Source: Croceimicrobium sp965656185 (GTDB lineage: Bacteria > Bacteroidota > Bacteroidia > Flavobacteriales > Schleiferiaceae). From it: a DNA stretch of 64,000 nucleotides. Positions 17,325 through 25,426 of this stretch are shown piece by piece. The stretch is taken from NCBI GenBank assembly GCA_965656185.1, contig CBFHJH010000004.1, forward strand, positions 62,001 to 126,000, written 5' to 3'. The notes under the pieces were generated by a model. It did not search any database, was not told the DNA's origin, and saw nothing but the letters and a program-made list of their open reading frames with translations. The translations under genes and the position numbers were made by a program. The first letter of the stretch is position 1. Each line of letters begins with the position of its first letter.

Positions 17325-17518
17325 AAAACAATTTAAGAGAGCTACGCAGTGAAAAAGGTTGGCGACAAGAGGATCTGGGTAAAATGGTAGGCGTAAGTAG
17401 GCAGACCATTAATGCAATCGAAAAGGGAAAGTTCGACCCTAGTTTGCCCACTGCTTTTCGCCTGGCCCAAATATTTGAACGCCCGATCGAGGAGCTTTTT
17501 ATTTACGAAGAAGAATGA
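17321..17518 (+). CDS. XRE-family helix-turn-helix regulator
   Basis: 65-residue, single-domain Cro/C1-type HTH protein: helix 2-turn-helix 3 is QEDLGKMVGVSRQTINAIEKG (about 21-41, quoted here in part), followed by PSLPTAFRLAQIF and the acidic end EELFIYEEE. This minimal form binds DNA as a dimer. Translation is coupled to the upstream membrane protein. Likely autoregulatory, with the dyad at 16859-16870 as one possible operator; equally that site could belong to the Fnr regulon. Confidence 0.92.
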   Translation: MKNNLRELRSEKGWRQEDLGKMVGVSRQTINAIEKGKFDPSLPTAFRLAQIFERPIEELFIYEEE

Positions 17519-17568
17519 CCTAGATTGTCGCTAAATCAACTTAAGGTTAGACCATGTATATGGGGCTA

Positions 17569-18600
17569 TTAGAGGCTAATTTCTCCCGCCAGATCTTGAT
17601 GAAAGGCCTCACGAAAGGCCTCTCCCTGCAAGTTTTGGCCGAGCAAAAACATGGTTTTCGTAAGGGCTGCTTCGAAGGTCATATCGCCGCCGCTAAGTAC
17701 CCCGATCTCCAGGAAAGCACGACCGGCTTGATACTTCACCATATCCACCTCACCCGCCGAACACTGGCTAATGTTAATTACCGGTACCCCTCGCTCTACC
17801 AAGCCTTTTATGCCCTTGAGCAACCAAGGTAAATTTGGCGCATTGCCCGATCCAAAGCTACGCATGATCAAAGCTCCCATGGCCTCGTTCTGCAAATAAG
17901 CACTAAGTACATCTTCGGTCATGCCTGGAAAGCAAGTCAGGACCCCTACATGGGCATTCATATTTGTTTTTACCTCCAAGGCGCCTACCGAAGCTCTAGC
18001 CAGTGCGCTGCGGTGATATTTGATGTGTACTCCGGCTTCGGCCAGCTTTGGATAGTTCGGCGAATGAAAGGCTTCGAAGTCTTGCGAACTTACCTTTTGC
18101 AGGCGATTACCGCGGTAGAGGTCGTATTCAAAATAAACCGCCACCTCCGGCACTAGTGGTCCGCCCTCATCATTACGGGCGAGTGCGATCTCTAAACTGC
18201 TCAAAATATTCTCCCGTGCATCGCTCCGTGGTATACCGATGGGCAGCTGACTACCGGTAAGGATCACCGGTTTCGATAAATTTTGCAGCATAAAGCTCAA
18301 TGCCGATGAAGTGAAGGCCATGGTATCGCTACCGTGCAAGATCATAAAGGCATCATACGTATCATAATCCTTCTGAATACGCTTAGCGATACGCTGCCAA
18401 TGCTCGATCTGCATATTGGAAGAATCCAGGGGCTCATCGAAGCTGTCGGTATGAATCTGGCAATCGAAACGATCCAATTCTGGGATATGCACTAAAAGCG
18501 CAGCCAGATCGAAGGGCAAATAAGGACCTTCGGGCTCCTGACGAATCATACCGATCGTACCTCCAGTGTAGAGCATCAATACTTTAGAGCTGCGCGTCAT
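17569..18600 (-). CDS. ansA: type I L-asparaginase
   Basis: 343-residue cytoplasmic asparaginase that hydrolyses L-asparagine to aspartate and ammonia. The two catalytic Thr motifs are intact: LYTGGTIGM (residues 10-18) and ILHGSDTMAFT (about 88-98). RSDARENILSSLEIA near 125-140 is also typical. No signal peptide, consistent with the type I class. Its ATG overlaps the stop of tatD by 4 bp (18597-18600), so the two genes form an operon. Confidence 0.94.
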   Translation of the reverse strand: MTRSSKVLMLYTGGTIGMIRQEPEGPYLPFDLAALLVHIPELDRFDCQIHTDSFDEPLDSSNMQIEHWQRIAKRIQKDYDTYDAFMILHGSDTMAFTSSALSFMLQNLSKPVILTGSQLPIGIPRSDARENILSSLEIALARNDEGGPLVPEVAVYFEYDLYRGNRLQKVSSQDFEAFHSPNYPKLAEAGVHIKYHRSALARASVGALEVKTNMNAHVGVLTCFPGMTEDVLSAYLQNEAMGALIMRSFGSGNAPNLPWLLKGIKGLVERGVPVINISQCSAGEVDMVKYQAGRAFLEIGVLSGGDMTFEAALTKTMFLLGQNLQGEAFREAFHQDLAGEISL

Positions 18601-19358
18601 AGGCCAAATATCTTTTCCGCATTAGCGGTGGTAATACGATCTATCTCTGCCAAAGGCATCTGGTAAATATCGGCTAATTTTTGCGCCACTAGTTTAAGGT
18701 ACGCGGGTTCATTACGCTTACCGCGGAAGGGCGTCGGGGCTAAATAGGGTGCATCAGTTTCCAAAACCAGATCCTCCGGTTTTAACTGAGCTACAGTTTT
18801 ATCGAGTCCGCCATTTTTAAAAGTGACCACCCCACCGATTCCCAGTTTCAAATTAAGACTCAAAGCTTGCTGAGCCTGCTCCAGATTACCCGTAAAGCAA
18901 TGGAATATTCCAAACAAATCGCTCCCCCGATGCGACTCCAAAACCTCGAAGGTTTCGTCAAAGGCATCACGGCAGTGGATCACGATTGGTAATCCCATCG
19001 CTTTAGCCTTAGCGATTTGCCGGTCGAAAGCATCTTGCTGTTCTTTAATAAAGGTCTTATCCCAATATAGGTCGATCCCAATCTCCCCCACGGCGTAATA
19101 CTTTTGATCCGATTCCAATTCGGCCCAAACCACCGCCAGTTCTTCCTCATAGTCCTCTTTTACGTGGCTGGGGTGTAAACCCATCATAGGATAGATGTGA
19201 TCATGGGCCGCGGCCAATGTTTTAAGCGCTTCCACCGAAGCTTGGTCGATGTTGGGTAAGAACATTTTTTCTACGCCAGCTTCTGCGGCCCGCGCTAAGA
19301 TCTCCGAGCGATCGTCGGTGAAGTGATTGAGGTAGATATGGGTATGTGTATCGATCAT
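18597..19358 (-). CDS. tatD: TatD-family metal-dependent hydrolase
   Basis: 253-residue TIM-barrel DNase/hydrolase. Metal-binding residues are visible: the MIDTHTHI start (HxH), Glu in VGEIGIDLY, His in PIVIHCRDAF and GIFHCFTG, and Asp in LETDAPYL. I place the start at 19358; the longer frame to 19394 would add 12 residues and run into the porin terminator at 19395. Family members act as 3'-5' exonucleases or in D-amino-acyl removal. First gene of the tatD-ansA pair. Confidence 0.92.
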   Translation of the reverse strand: MIDTHTHIYLNHFTDDRSEILARAAEAGVEKMFLPNIDQASVEALKTLAAAHDHIYPMMGLHPSHVKEDYEEELAVVWAELESDQKYYAVGEIGIDLYWDKTFIKEQQDAFDRQIAKAKAMGLPIVIHCRDAFDETFEVLESHRGSDLFGIFHCFTGNLEQAQQALSLNLKLGIGGVVTFKNGGLDKTVAQLKPEDLVLETDAPYLAPTPFRGKRNEPAYLKLVAQKLADIYQMPLAEIDRITTANAEKIFGL

Positions 19359-19394
19359 TGCCTGCGAAAATAAGAAATGCCCGCGGCCGGACAT

Positions 19395-19424
19395 AAAAAA
19401 AGCGGCCTCGGGTGAGGCCGCTTT
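19395..19424 (-). terminator. terminator of the yceI-porin operon
   Basis: A stem of AGCGGCCTC (19401-19409) with GAGGCCGCT (19414-19422) and a GGGT loop; on the minus strand it is followed by a run of seven Ts. It lies between the porin stop and the tatD start. Confidence 0.92.
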
Positions 19425-19455
19425 CTGGTCGGATAACCAAAAGCTCTGCGAATAT

Positions 19456-20742
19456 TTAGAAACTGATCACTGCTTCTACTACGGCGCCGTTAAAGCGGCC
19501 GTCGAATAATAGGTCAGTATTCGGGTAGCCATCATAAGACTGGTTAACATATTCCGCTTTGAGCAATACGTTAGGTGTCATATACCATCCCGCAGCTACC
19601 GCAAAACGGCTAATGCTTACGTCGGTTGGACTGGCATTTGGGTTGAAGTTTGGTAATTGTCCGTCAACGGTATTATAACGACCGCCTACGTAATATTTCT
19701 CGTTTTCACCGAAGCGGTACAAGGCCTCTCCGTAGATCTGAGTATAGGTACGAGTTTCGGCCTCTGCACTGATCTTACCACTAGACGTTTCGAAAGCACC
19801 GAACACTTCTAAACCTTTGAATTTCACGAAGGGGTTGATCATTATCGCCGTAACTTCATTGATGAAGCTAGGGTTTACACGACCAGAACGGAAAGAACTT
19901 ACGGGAGAAGATCCTTGTTGCTCCATTACTAGGTAGTAGCGGCTACCACCACGATCTGAGAAATAAAGGTAGTTGGTGTTACCGTCTGCACTACCGTAGT
20001 AAGATCCGGTTAAACGCACTCTTAAGTCATCGTTCAATTGTTTGTCCCAACCTACTTTGGCTAAGATAGCAGGGGTATTCTCATTGTTGGTGGATACACT
20101 TTGGTTCAATTTACCATTGGTGGCTCCTACCATTACCAAGAAATCGCCCGGGGTAAAGTAGATCTCGGCACCGGCTTCGGTGGTAAAGGCATCCATAAGA
20201 AGGTTACCAACGAAGGGATTATAGATAGCACGGGCATTGTCAGATCTGCGGAAGTGGGCATCGCCGTAGTTCATTTCCATCAGACCCATTTTAATGGTGG
20301 TAAAGTCCATTACATTTTCCAAAAGACCTTCCCGGATCCAGTTTAAGTTACTTACTTGAACGTAACCGCCTTTTACCCAACTTTCGGGGTGGTGGCGAGA
20401 AGATAGGTAGGTACGCATGTGCATACGAAGTCCATCGGCCAAAGCCACGTCTACGTCTAAGTTAGCGGTAGGTAAGTTAAAGTTGTTGCCGATCTCGATC
20501 AAGGTATCGGCAGTAGTGCCCGTCTCGTGAGAAAGAGCCTGCATTTGCACGGCAAAGGCTCCACCGAGGCGAACTTTGAAACCATCCCACTCTATGTCGT
20601 TTCCAAGAGCTTCGAACTGGTTGGTACCACGGGAGTCGCGATAGCGGAACTGCTGGATCGTACGATCATCCCATTGGCCATAGGCTAAGTTCGCAAATAA
20701 GAACAAACCGCCTACTATAAGAGATTTAACTAGCGCTTTCAT
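19456..20742 (-). CDS. outer-membrane porin-like beta-barrel
   Basis: 428 residues with a signal peptide (MKALVKSLIVGGLFLFANLAYG, cleavage before QWDD) and regular amphipathic beta strands to the C-terminus, ending in AVVEAVISF with the terminal Phe used by the BAM machinery. The pattern (VRLGGAFAVQMQALSHE, IKMGLMEMNYGDAHFRRSDN, FTTEAGAEIYFTPGDF) resembles the phosphate-selective porin O/P superfamily, but substrate cannot be told. It lies 23 bp downstream of yceI and before a terminator, so it is likely expressed from the yceI promoter with its Fnr-type site. Confidence 0.82.
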   Translation of the reverse strand: MKALVKSLIVGGLFLFANLAYGQWDDRTIQQFRYRDSRGTNQFEALGNDIEWDGFKVRLGGAFAVQMQALSHETGTTADTLIEIGNNFNLPTANLDVDVALADGLRMHMRTYLSSRHHPESWVKGGYVQVSNLNWIREGLLENVMDFTTIKMGLMEMNYGDAHFRRSDNARAIYNPFVGNLLMDAFTTEAGAEIYFTPGDFLVMVGATNGKLNQSVSTNNENTPAILAKVGWDKQLNDDLRVRLTGSYYGSADGNTNYLYFSDRGGSRYYLVMEQQGSSPVSSFRSGRVNPSFINEVTAIMINPFVKFKGLEVFGAFETSSGKISAEAETRTYTQIYGEALYRFGENEKYYVGGRYNTVDGQLPNFNPNASPTDVSISRFAVAAGWYMTPNVLLKAEYVNQSYDGYPNTDLLFDGRFNGAVVEAVISF

Positions 20743-20765
20743 AGCTTGAAAATTTAGATTTAAGT

Positions 20766-21335
20766 TTAATTGTAGTTAATTGAAAAGTTAATCGTGATCT
20801 CGTCACCGGTGGTTACCGCGCCCATCATAAAGCTGGGGGCTTCCACATCGAAGCTGCTCATTTTAAAAGTGGTAGAACCACTCAGCTCTACGCTATTATT
20901 GAGCACCTTAACGGTGATGGGAATGTTTAAAGTTCTCTTTTTACCGGCTACCTCAAGTACCCCTTTGGTAGTGGCTTTGTAATTGCTGCCCACCTTACGG
21001 AGCTTAGAAATGCTGTGAAGTTTGTAGTAGATGTTTTTGTGGTCTTTCTCCTTAAGGGCCTTGTAGGCATTCTTATCCATGGGAGATTTTCCACTCTTCA
21101 AAGATTTAACCGGTACGGTAAGGCGTAGATCCTTAATGTCTAAAGAGTCGGCATAGAGATCCACATTCATGGTACCCTTCAAGTCTTCTGCCTTCATCTC
21201 CCAGTCGTGCAGGGTAGAAGTACCCAAGATGGTCATGCTAGATGCGGCAGAGTTGGTTTGATAGGTTTTGATCACGCCGTCATCTGCGGCGCCGTTGATC
21301 AAGAAAAAACTGATAGCAAAAAGTACTGCTTTCAT
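20766..21335 (-). CDS. yceI: YceI-family lipocalin-like periplasmic protein
   Basis: 189 residues: a signal peptide (MKAVLFAISFFLINGAADDG) and a YceI lipid-binding barrel. Typical features are TSTLHDWEMKAEDLKGTM, the acidic strand DSLDIKDLRLTVPVKSLKSG, and GVLEVAGKKRTLNIPITV. Family members bind isoprenoids such as polyprenyl quinone-like lipids. The upstream region carries two TGAYnnnnRTCA dyads, one at the activator position relative to a -7-like box. First gene of a two-gene operon with the porin. Confidence 0.9.
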   Translation of the reverse strand: MKAVLFAISFFLINGAADDGVIKTYQTNSAASSMTILGTSTLHDWEMKAEDLKGTMNVDLYADSLDIKDLRLTVPVKSLKSGKSPMDKNAYKALKEKDHKNIYYKLHSISKLRKVGSNYKATTKGVLEVAGKKRTLNIPITVKVLNNSVELSGSTTFKMSSFDVEAPSFMMGAVTTGDEITINFSINYN

Positions 21336-21342
21336 GGCTTAG

Positions 21343-21354
21343 TGATTTACATCA
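21343..21354 (-). promoter_or_regulatory. Crp/Fnr-type dyad overlapping the yceI transcription start region
   Basis: TGATTTACATCA, within the palindrome GTGATTTACATCAC, 7 bp upstream of the yceI ATG and downstream of the proposed -7 box. Its position would suit repression. Confidence 0.45.
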
Positions 21355-21397
21355 CAAATGTCCATACAGATTAAGAGGGAGTCTATGATAAGCATCA
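21355..21397 (-). promoter_or_regulatory. yceI promoter with upstream Fnr-type site
   Basis: The dyad TGATAAGCATCA (21386-21397) has its centre 29.5 bp upstream of GACATTTG (minus strand, 21362-21355), a one-mismatch version of TAnnTTTG. The same spacing is found at ccoI, the HTH-less regulator, ccoS and hemN. Confidence 0.6.
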
Positions 21398-21429
21398 GCT
21401 AGAAAACTGAGTTTTATCATGTTTTTAAA

Positions 21430-21732
21430 TCACTGATAATAAGCACTATAAGCAGGGTCCACCTTGTCTTCCAGTTGTTTAAGGTATAAGAAGCCATTTG
21501 CGCGGAAATGTTCGCGCCCGTGGACCCAGAAAATTAGGCCTGGAACCGATAATAATCGCTCTTGGGCCGCCAGTTCCCGGTGCTCCTCTACCGCCAAGTG
21601 TTTAAGCTCCACTTCGGGGTATTTCGTAGTCATTAGAGCTTGCACCTTGGGCCACAGATCATGGCAGATGCTGCAGTTCTTTCCGTAAAAGAACCAGAGT
21701 TCTAAGGGCTTATTTCCGAATTTTGAAGACAT
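21430..21732 (-). CDS. thioredoxin-like protein
   Basis: 100-residue small protein with a thioredoxin fold: strand LELWFFYGKNCSICHDLWPK with a CxxC redox pair (CSIC, about residues 17-20), then VELKHLAVEEHRELA and the cis-Pro strand LLSVPGLIFWVHG. No signal peptide, so cytoplasmic. It ends 94 bp before yceI. Its start is only 9 bp from the divergent gene at 21742, and an exact TAACTTTG -7 box for it lies inside that gene's first codons. Confidence 0.85.
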   Translation of the reverse strand: MSSKFGNKPLELWFFYGKNCSICHDLWPKVQALMTTKYPEVELKHLAVEEHRELAAQERLLSVPGLIFWVHGREHFRANGFLYLKQLEDKVDPAYSAYYQ

Positions 21733-21759
21733 TTAAGGTCAATGAGAATTGCAAAGTTA
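21718..21759. promoter_or_regulatory. overlapping divergent promoters
   Basis: Minus-strand -7 box TAACTTTG (21759-21752) serves the thioredoxin-like gene; plus-strand box GAATTTTG (21718-21725, one mismatch) would serve the gene at 21742. Each box lies in the coding start of the opposite gene, so the two transcripts would overlap by about 20 nt at their 5' ends. Confidence 0.45.
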
Positions 21760-22245
21760 ATTAAGGAAAAAGCATTTAAAGCCGAGCTGATCGCCTATTG
21801 CCAAAAAGAAGCTTGCTGGGGAGAACTAGCAGAACTTTCGTTCGATGAAGATCCCTATTTAGCTTGGCGCGCCCTCTGGTTGCTATCGAGCCTCAAAGCA
21901 GCCGAGCTCAGAAGCTTACAGCTGGACGCGAAGGCCTTAATAGGCTTTGCCGCAAAGCAAGATGATTCTTATCAACGAGAATGTTTCAAGGTATTGGCTA
22001 AGCTAGATTTGGCAGAAGCTATCCTAAGCGAGTATTTCGATTGGGCCGAAAAACTATGGGTTGATATAGGCCGCAAGGCCTCCTTGCGCATTATGGCCTT
22101 ACGCGCCATGGCTCGCATTGCCAAGGTTTACCCCATATTGAAACAGGAGATCTTGGCCCTATCCGATTCAGAGTACTTAGATCCTCTCAGTCCAGGTATT
22201 CGCCATCAGGCGCAAGCCTTATTTCAAGATTTAGATAAAGTCTGA
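21742..22245 (+). CDS. hypothetical HEAT-like alpha-helical protein
   Basis: 167 residues made of repeated amphipathic helix pairs (AWRALWLLSSLKAAELRSL, QRECFKVLAKLDLAEAIL, SLRIMALRAMARIAKVYPIL), the look of degenerate HEAT/ARM repeats and thus a protein-binding scaffold. No signal peptide. Its 3' end overlaps the convergent ccoI gene by 22 bp (22224-22245). I cannot name a function. Confidence 0.75.
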   Translation: MRIAKLIKEKAFKAELIAYCQKEACWGELAELSFDEDPYLAWRALWLLSSLKAAELRSLQLDAKALIGFAAKQDDSYQRECFKVLAKLDLAEAILSEYFDWAEKLWVDIGRKASLRIMALRAMARIAKVYPILKQEILALSDSEYLDPLSPGIRHQAQALFQDLDKV

Positions 22246-24584
22246 CGGGCCAGATAGGCGCTACGCAGAGTAGTGTAAAGCACTACGGTTACCGAAGAGA
22301 TAGGCATGAGGATAGCCGCCATAACCGGCGACAGATATCCTAATAACGCAATCGTAATCCCAATCCCGTTGTAGAGGAAAGAGAGAACAAAAGCAATGTA
22401 AATAATAGACTTACTGCGCTTTGCCAGTGCTAAAAATCGATCGAGTTTAGGAAAGGAATCGGCCATCAGCAAGGCATCACTAGCCGGAAAAAAGCTAATA
22501 TCCTTTTCACAAAGGCTGATCCCAACCTCACTTTGCTGTAAAGCCCCCGCGTCATTTAAACCATCGCCTAGCATAAGCACTTTCTCGTCTCTAGCCTGCA
22601 CTTTCTGGAGATAGGCCAACTTTTGGTGGGGACTGCAATTGAAGACCATCTTAGCCTTCGCTTGAAAGATGTCATCAAAACGCTGCGCCTCGGCATCATT
22701 GTCGCCACTCAAAACGCTTAATTGATATTGCGTGGACAAATGCTGGGCAATGGCCTCGATATTGGCGCGGGTTTCTTGATAAAAGCTAAAATAACCAAGC
22801 ACTTGGCCATCCTTTTCGACGTATACCGAGGTGGTACCGGCCTTATCGCTGAGTCCTAAAAAACTCGCTTTCCCCAAGCGATAGTAGGAGGCTCGCACTC
22901 TGGCCCCCACTCCTTCACCGCTGGCCTCCTCAAATTGCAGCGCTGCTTTAGCGTCGGCCTTCGCAATATCCAAATGCTCAAGTAAAACCTTTGCCAGCGG
23001 ATGTTGCGCATTGAGGGCGACGGTGGCGATGGCCCAGCGATCTTCGAAAGCTAATTGATCGCCGTGCCAGGCTACTTTAATGCGATCATTACGAGTTAGG
23101 GTTCCCGTTTTATCAAAAACAATGTGTTGGATCTGAATGAGGCGATTGAGCACCGCTGCACTTTTTAGGAAAAATCCGAAGCGACCAAACCAGCGCATTA
23201 TGCTACCGGCAGTAAATGGCTCTGCCAAGGCCAAGGCACAGGGACAGGCCACGATCAAGACCGCGGTAAATACCATGATGGCCTTGCTGCTGTCGGCAGA
23301 CCACCAAAATAGAGCTCCGGCCAAGGCCAAGATCAAAATTACCGGGGTAAAATATTGACTTATGCTATCGCTAAAACTGCGGCCTTCTTTCTTTTCCTTA
23401 GCAAAGGCATCTTGAGCCCAGAGCGATGAAAGGTAGGAATGATCTACCGAAGTGTTCACCTCCATCAGAGCCGATTGCCCCACCAGGCGAGCCCCAGCGT
23501 AAATGGTCTCGCCCTTCTGCTTGCTGAGAGGTAAGCTCTCTCCGCTAAGGTAGCTGTAATCCATTTCCACCTGATCGCTTAACAAAGTGCTATCTGCGGC
23601 TAAGACCTCTCCTGCTTTAAGCAGAATGCGATCGCCCGCCTGCAAATCATCGATACTGATCGGCTTTTGGCTACCATCTGCCCCTACCTTGGTGGCAGCC
23701 AAGGGTAAGAAGGAGCGTAAATCACGATCGAAGCTGAAGTTTCGATAGGTTTTGGCTTGATACCATTTGCCGACCAAGAGAAAAAAGACCAAAGCGGTGA
23801 GACTATCGAAATAGCCCGAGCCGGTATTACTCAGTACTTCGTAGGCACTACGCAAAAAAAGCACACTAATCCCCAAGGCGATGGGCAGATCGATACTTAA
23901 GGCCCCGGCACGCAAGGATTTAAAGGCCACCGTAAAATAATCCCGGGCCGAATAAAGCATCACCGGGAGACTAAAGCCCATCATTAAAAAGCGAAAAAAG
24001 CGCTGCAATTCGACATCATAGGCGAGGCTCCCGTCTAAATATTCGGGTAAGGCCAAAAGCATGGTATTGCCGAAGAAAAATCCCGCAACACCCAATTGGA
24101 GCAATAGCCTATTTCGGGGTTTTTTATTGAGGTCGACCTCTGTTTTAAAATCCGGGCGATAGCCGATATAATCTAATATGGCCGCTAACTGCACCAAACT
24201 GATCTGATCGTTCCTAAATTGGATATCGGCTTCTTTTTTGGAAAAATGCACCTGAACGTGCTGAATGCCTTCCTCTACCTCGGCCAGGTTTTCGAGTAGA
24301 TAAATACATGAAGAACAGTGAATGGCCGGTAAATGAATAGCGATGCGACTATTTTTCCCGTCTTCGAAACGACATAATTTCTGACGAATCGAAGGCTCAT
24401 CCAAATATAAATAGGGCTCCAAATTGAGCTGACTATGATCGATCAGTGAAGCTTCCGATTCGATCAGCTCATCCACTACTTTACAGCCATAGCAGCAATA
24501 TATCTTCTCCGGGGTCTCACCCTTAACCACCTCAGCGACAGGCTGATGACAATGACTGCATTCTAATAGTGTATCCTTGGACAT
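22224..24584 (-). CDS. ccoI: copper-transporting P1B-type ATPase for cbb3 oxidase assembly
   Basis: 786-residue heavy-metal P-type ATPase of the FixI/CcoI type. An N-terminal Cys-rich stretch (CSHCHQP then CCYGC) precedes a heavy-metal-associated domain with HCSSC (about 85-90). Eight membrane helices follow, with the metal site CPC in ACPCALALAEPF, the phosphorylated Asp in FDKTGTLT and the hinge GDGLNDAGAL. I chose the ATG at 24584 (MSKDTLLECSHC); a longer frame from 24611 adds residues unlike the family. Copper is delivered for the CcoN binuclear centre. It is far from ccoN here, and divergent from the fnr gene with an Fnr-type site between. Confidence 0.93.
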   Translation of the reverse strand: MSKDTLLECSHCHQPVAEVVKGETPEKIYCCYGCKVVDELIESEASLIDHSQLNLEPYLYLDEPSIRQKLCRFEDGKNSRIAIHLPAIHCSSCIYLLENLAEVEEGIQHVQVHFSKKEADIQFRNDQISLVQLAAILDYIGYRPDFKTEVDLNKKPRNRLLLQLGVAGFFFGNTMLLALPEYLDGSLAYDVELQRFFRFLMMGFSLPVMLYSARDYFTVAFKSLRAGALSIDLPIALGISVLFLRSAYEVLSNTGSGYFDSLTALVFFLLVGKWYQAKTYRNFSFDRDLRSFLPLAATKVGADGSQKPISIDDLQAGDRILLKAGEVLAADSTLLSDQVEMDYSYLSGESLPLSKQKGETIYAGARLVGQSALMEVNTSVDHSYLSSLWAQDAFAKEKKEGRSFSDSISQYFTPVILILALAGALFWWSADSSKAIMVFTAVLIVACPCALALAEPFTAGSIMRWFGRFGFFLKSAAVLNRLIQIQHIVFDKTGTLTRNDRIKVAWHGDQLAFEDRWAIATVALNAQHPLAKVLLEHLDIAKADAKAALQFEEASGEGVGARVRASYYRLGKASFLGLSDKAGTTSVYVEKDGQVLGYFSFYQETRANIEAIAQHLSTQYQLSVLSGDNDAEAQRFDDIFQAKAKMVFNCSPHQKLAYLQKVQARDEKVLMLGDGLNDAGALQQSEVGISLCEKDISFFPASDALLMADSFPKLDRFLALAKRSKSIIYIAFVLSFLYNGIGITIALLGYLSPVMAAILMPISSVTVVLYTTLRSAYLARQTLSKS

Positions 24585-24592
24585 AACGTAAG

Positions 24593-24643
24593 CAAATGTG
24601 TTCAGTCTCAACTTGACTTAAAATGACATTTATCATATATTTG
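24593..24643. promoter_or_regulatory. divergent ccoI/fnr control region with Fnr-type site
   Basis: Dyad TGACATTTATCA at 24624-24635. On the minus strand its centre lies 29.5 bp upstream of CACATTTG (24600-24593), a -7-like box just before the ccoI ATG (activator position). On the plus strand an exact TATATTTG box (24636-24643) abuts the dyad, so a bound regulator would block the fnr promoter (negative autoregulation). Confidence 0.65.
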
Positions 24644-24672
24644 ATAGCCAAACAAAACCAAAAAACACCAAT

Positions 24673-25371
24673 TTGGAAACGCCAAATCATTGTCAGTTCT
24701 GCGCGCAACACCCCGATAGTGCATTTCATGGACTGGGGAAAGATGCCTTGGAGGAAATTAGCAGTTTAAAGACTTGCGTATCCTTTAAGAAAGGTCAGGT
24801 TATCATGCATGAGGGGGCACGCCCTCAAGGAGTTTACTGTGTGCACCGAGGGAAGATTAAATTATACACCTTAGGCACCGAAGGTAAAGAGCAGATCATT
24901 CGCTTCGTCAAAAAAGGCGACCTAATTGGCTACCGCAGTATTTTAAGTGACGAACCGATCAGCGCATCGGCTACCGCGCTAGAAGATACTTTCGCCTGTT
25001 ATATCCCAAAGTCTTCTTTCTTCAAAGTAATAGAAGACAATCCGAAGTTTTCCCTGAATCTATTACACGTTTCCTGCCATGAGCTAGGAGAAGCCGGAAA
25101 AATGATTACCAGTTTGGCCCAGAAAAGTGTGAAGGAGCGTTTAGCGGAGATTCTCTTGATTTTACGAACTACTTTTGGTGAAGACGAGGAAGGTTATTTA
25201 GACATAAGCCTTACTCGCGAAGAGATTGCCAATATGGTAGGTACTGCTACCGAATCGGTAATTCGATTGATTTCAGAATTACGCAAAGATGGCTTCATCG
25301 AAAGCAAAGGCAAGCGTATCAAGGTAAACAACCGCGTGGGCCTGCGTCAAATAGCTTCCGTATTTGAATAA
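24673..25371 (+). CDS. fnr: Crp/Fnr-family transcriptional regulator, probable Fnr
   Basis: 232 residues: an N-terminal sensor beta-roll (about 20-135), a dimerisation helix and a C-terminal winged HTH (LTREEIANMVGTATESVIRL, 180-199). The recognition helix keeps Glu194 and Arg198, the residues that read TGA/TCA half-sites in Crp and Fnr. Six Cys (7, 10, 35, 56, 109, 135), with a CxxC at the N-terminus (HCQFCAQH), could hold a 4Fe-4S cluster as in Fnr; this is inference. The start is TTG at 24673; no upstream ATG fits. Context with ccoI points to oxygen control of the cbb3 oxidase. Confidence 0.88.
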   Translation: METPNHCQFCAQHPDSAFHGLGKDALEEISSLKTCVSFKKGQVIMHEGARPQGVYCVHRGKIKLYTLGTEGKEQIIRFVKKGDLIGYRSILSDEPISASATALEDTFACYIPKSSFFKVIEDNPKFSLNLLHVSCHELGEAGKMITSLAQKSVKERLAEILLILRTTFGEDEEGYLDISLTREEIANMVGTATESVIRLISELRKDGFIESKGKRIKVNNRVGLRQIASVFE

Positions 25372-25372
25372 C

Positions 25373-25415
25373 TGACAAATATCATTTGCCTCTTTATGAG
25401 GTCCCTCTACCTTCG
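25373..25415 (+). promoter_or_regulatory. Fnr-type promoter of the HTH-less regulator gene
   Basis: Dyad TGACAAATATCA (25373-25384), identical to the one before ccoS, with its centre 29.5 bp upstream of TACCTTCG (25408-25415, one mismatch to TAnnTTTG). The dyad begins 1 bp after the fnr stop codon. Confidence 0.7.
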
Positions 25416-25426
25416 TCCCTAAGAAA

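Noticed and set aside
19359..19394. 12-codon N-terminal extension of tatD
   Set aside because: TatD proteins begin at the MIDTHTH motif, and the extension reaches the terminator of the upstream operon.
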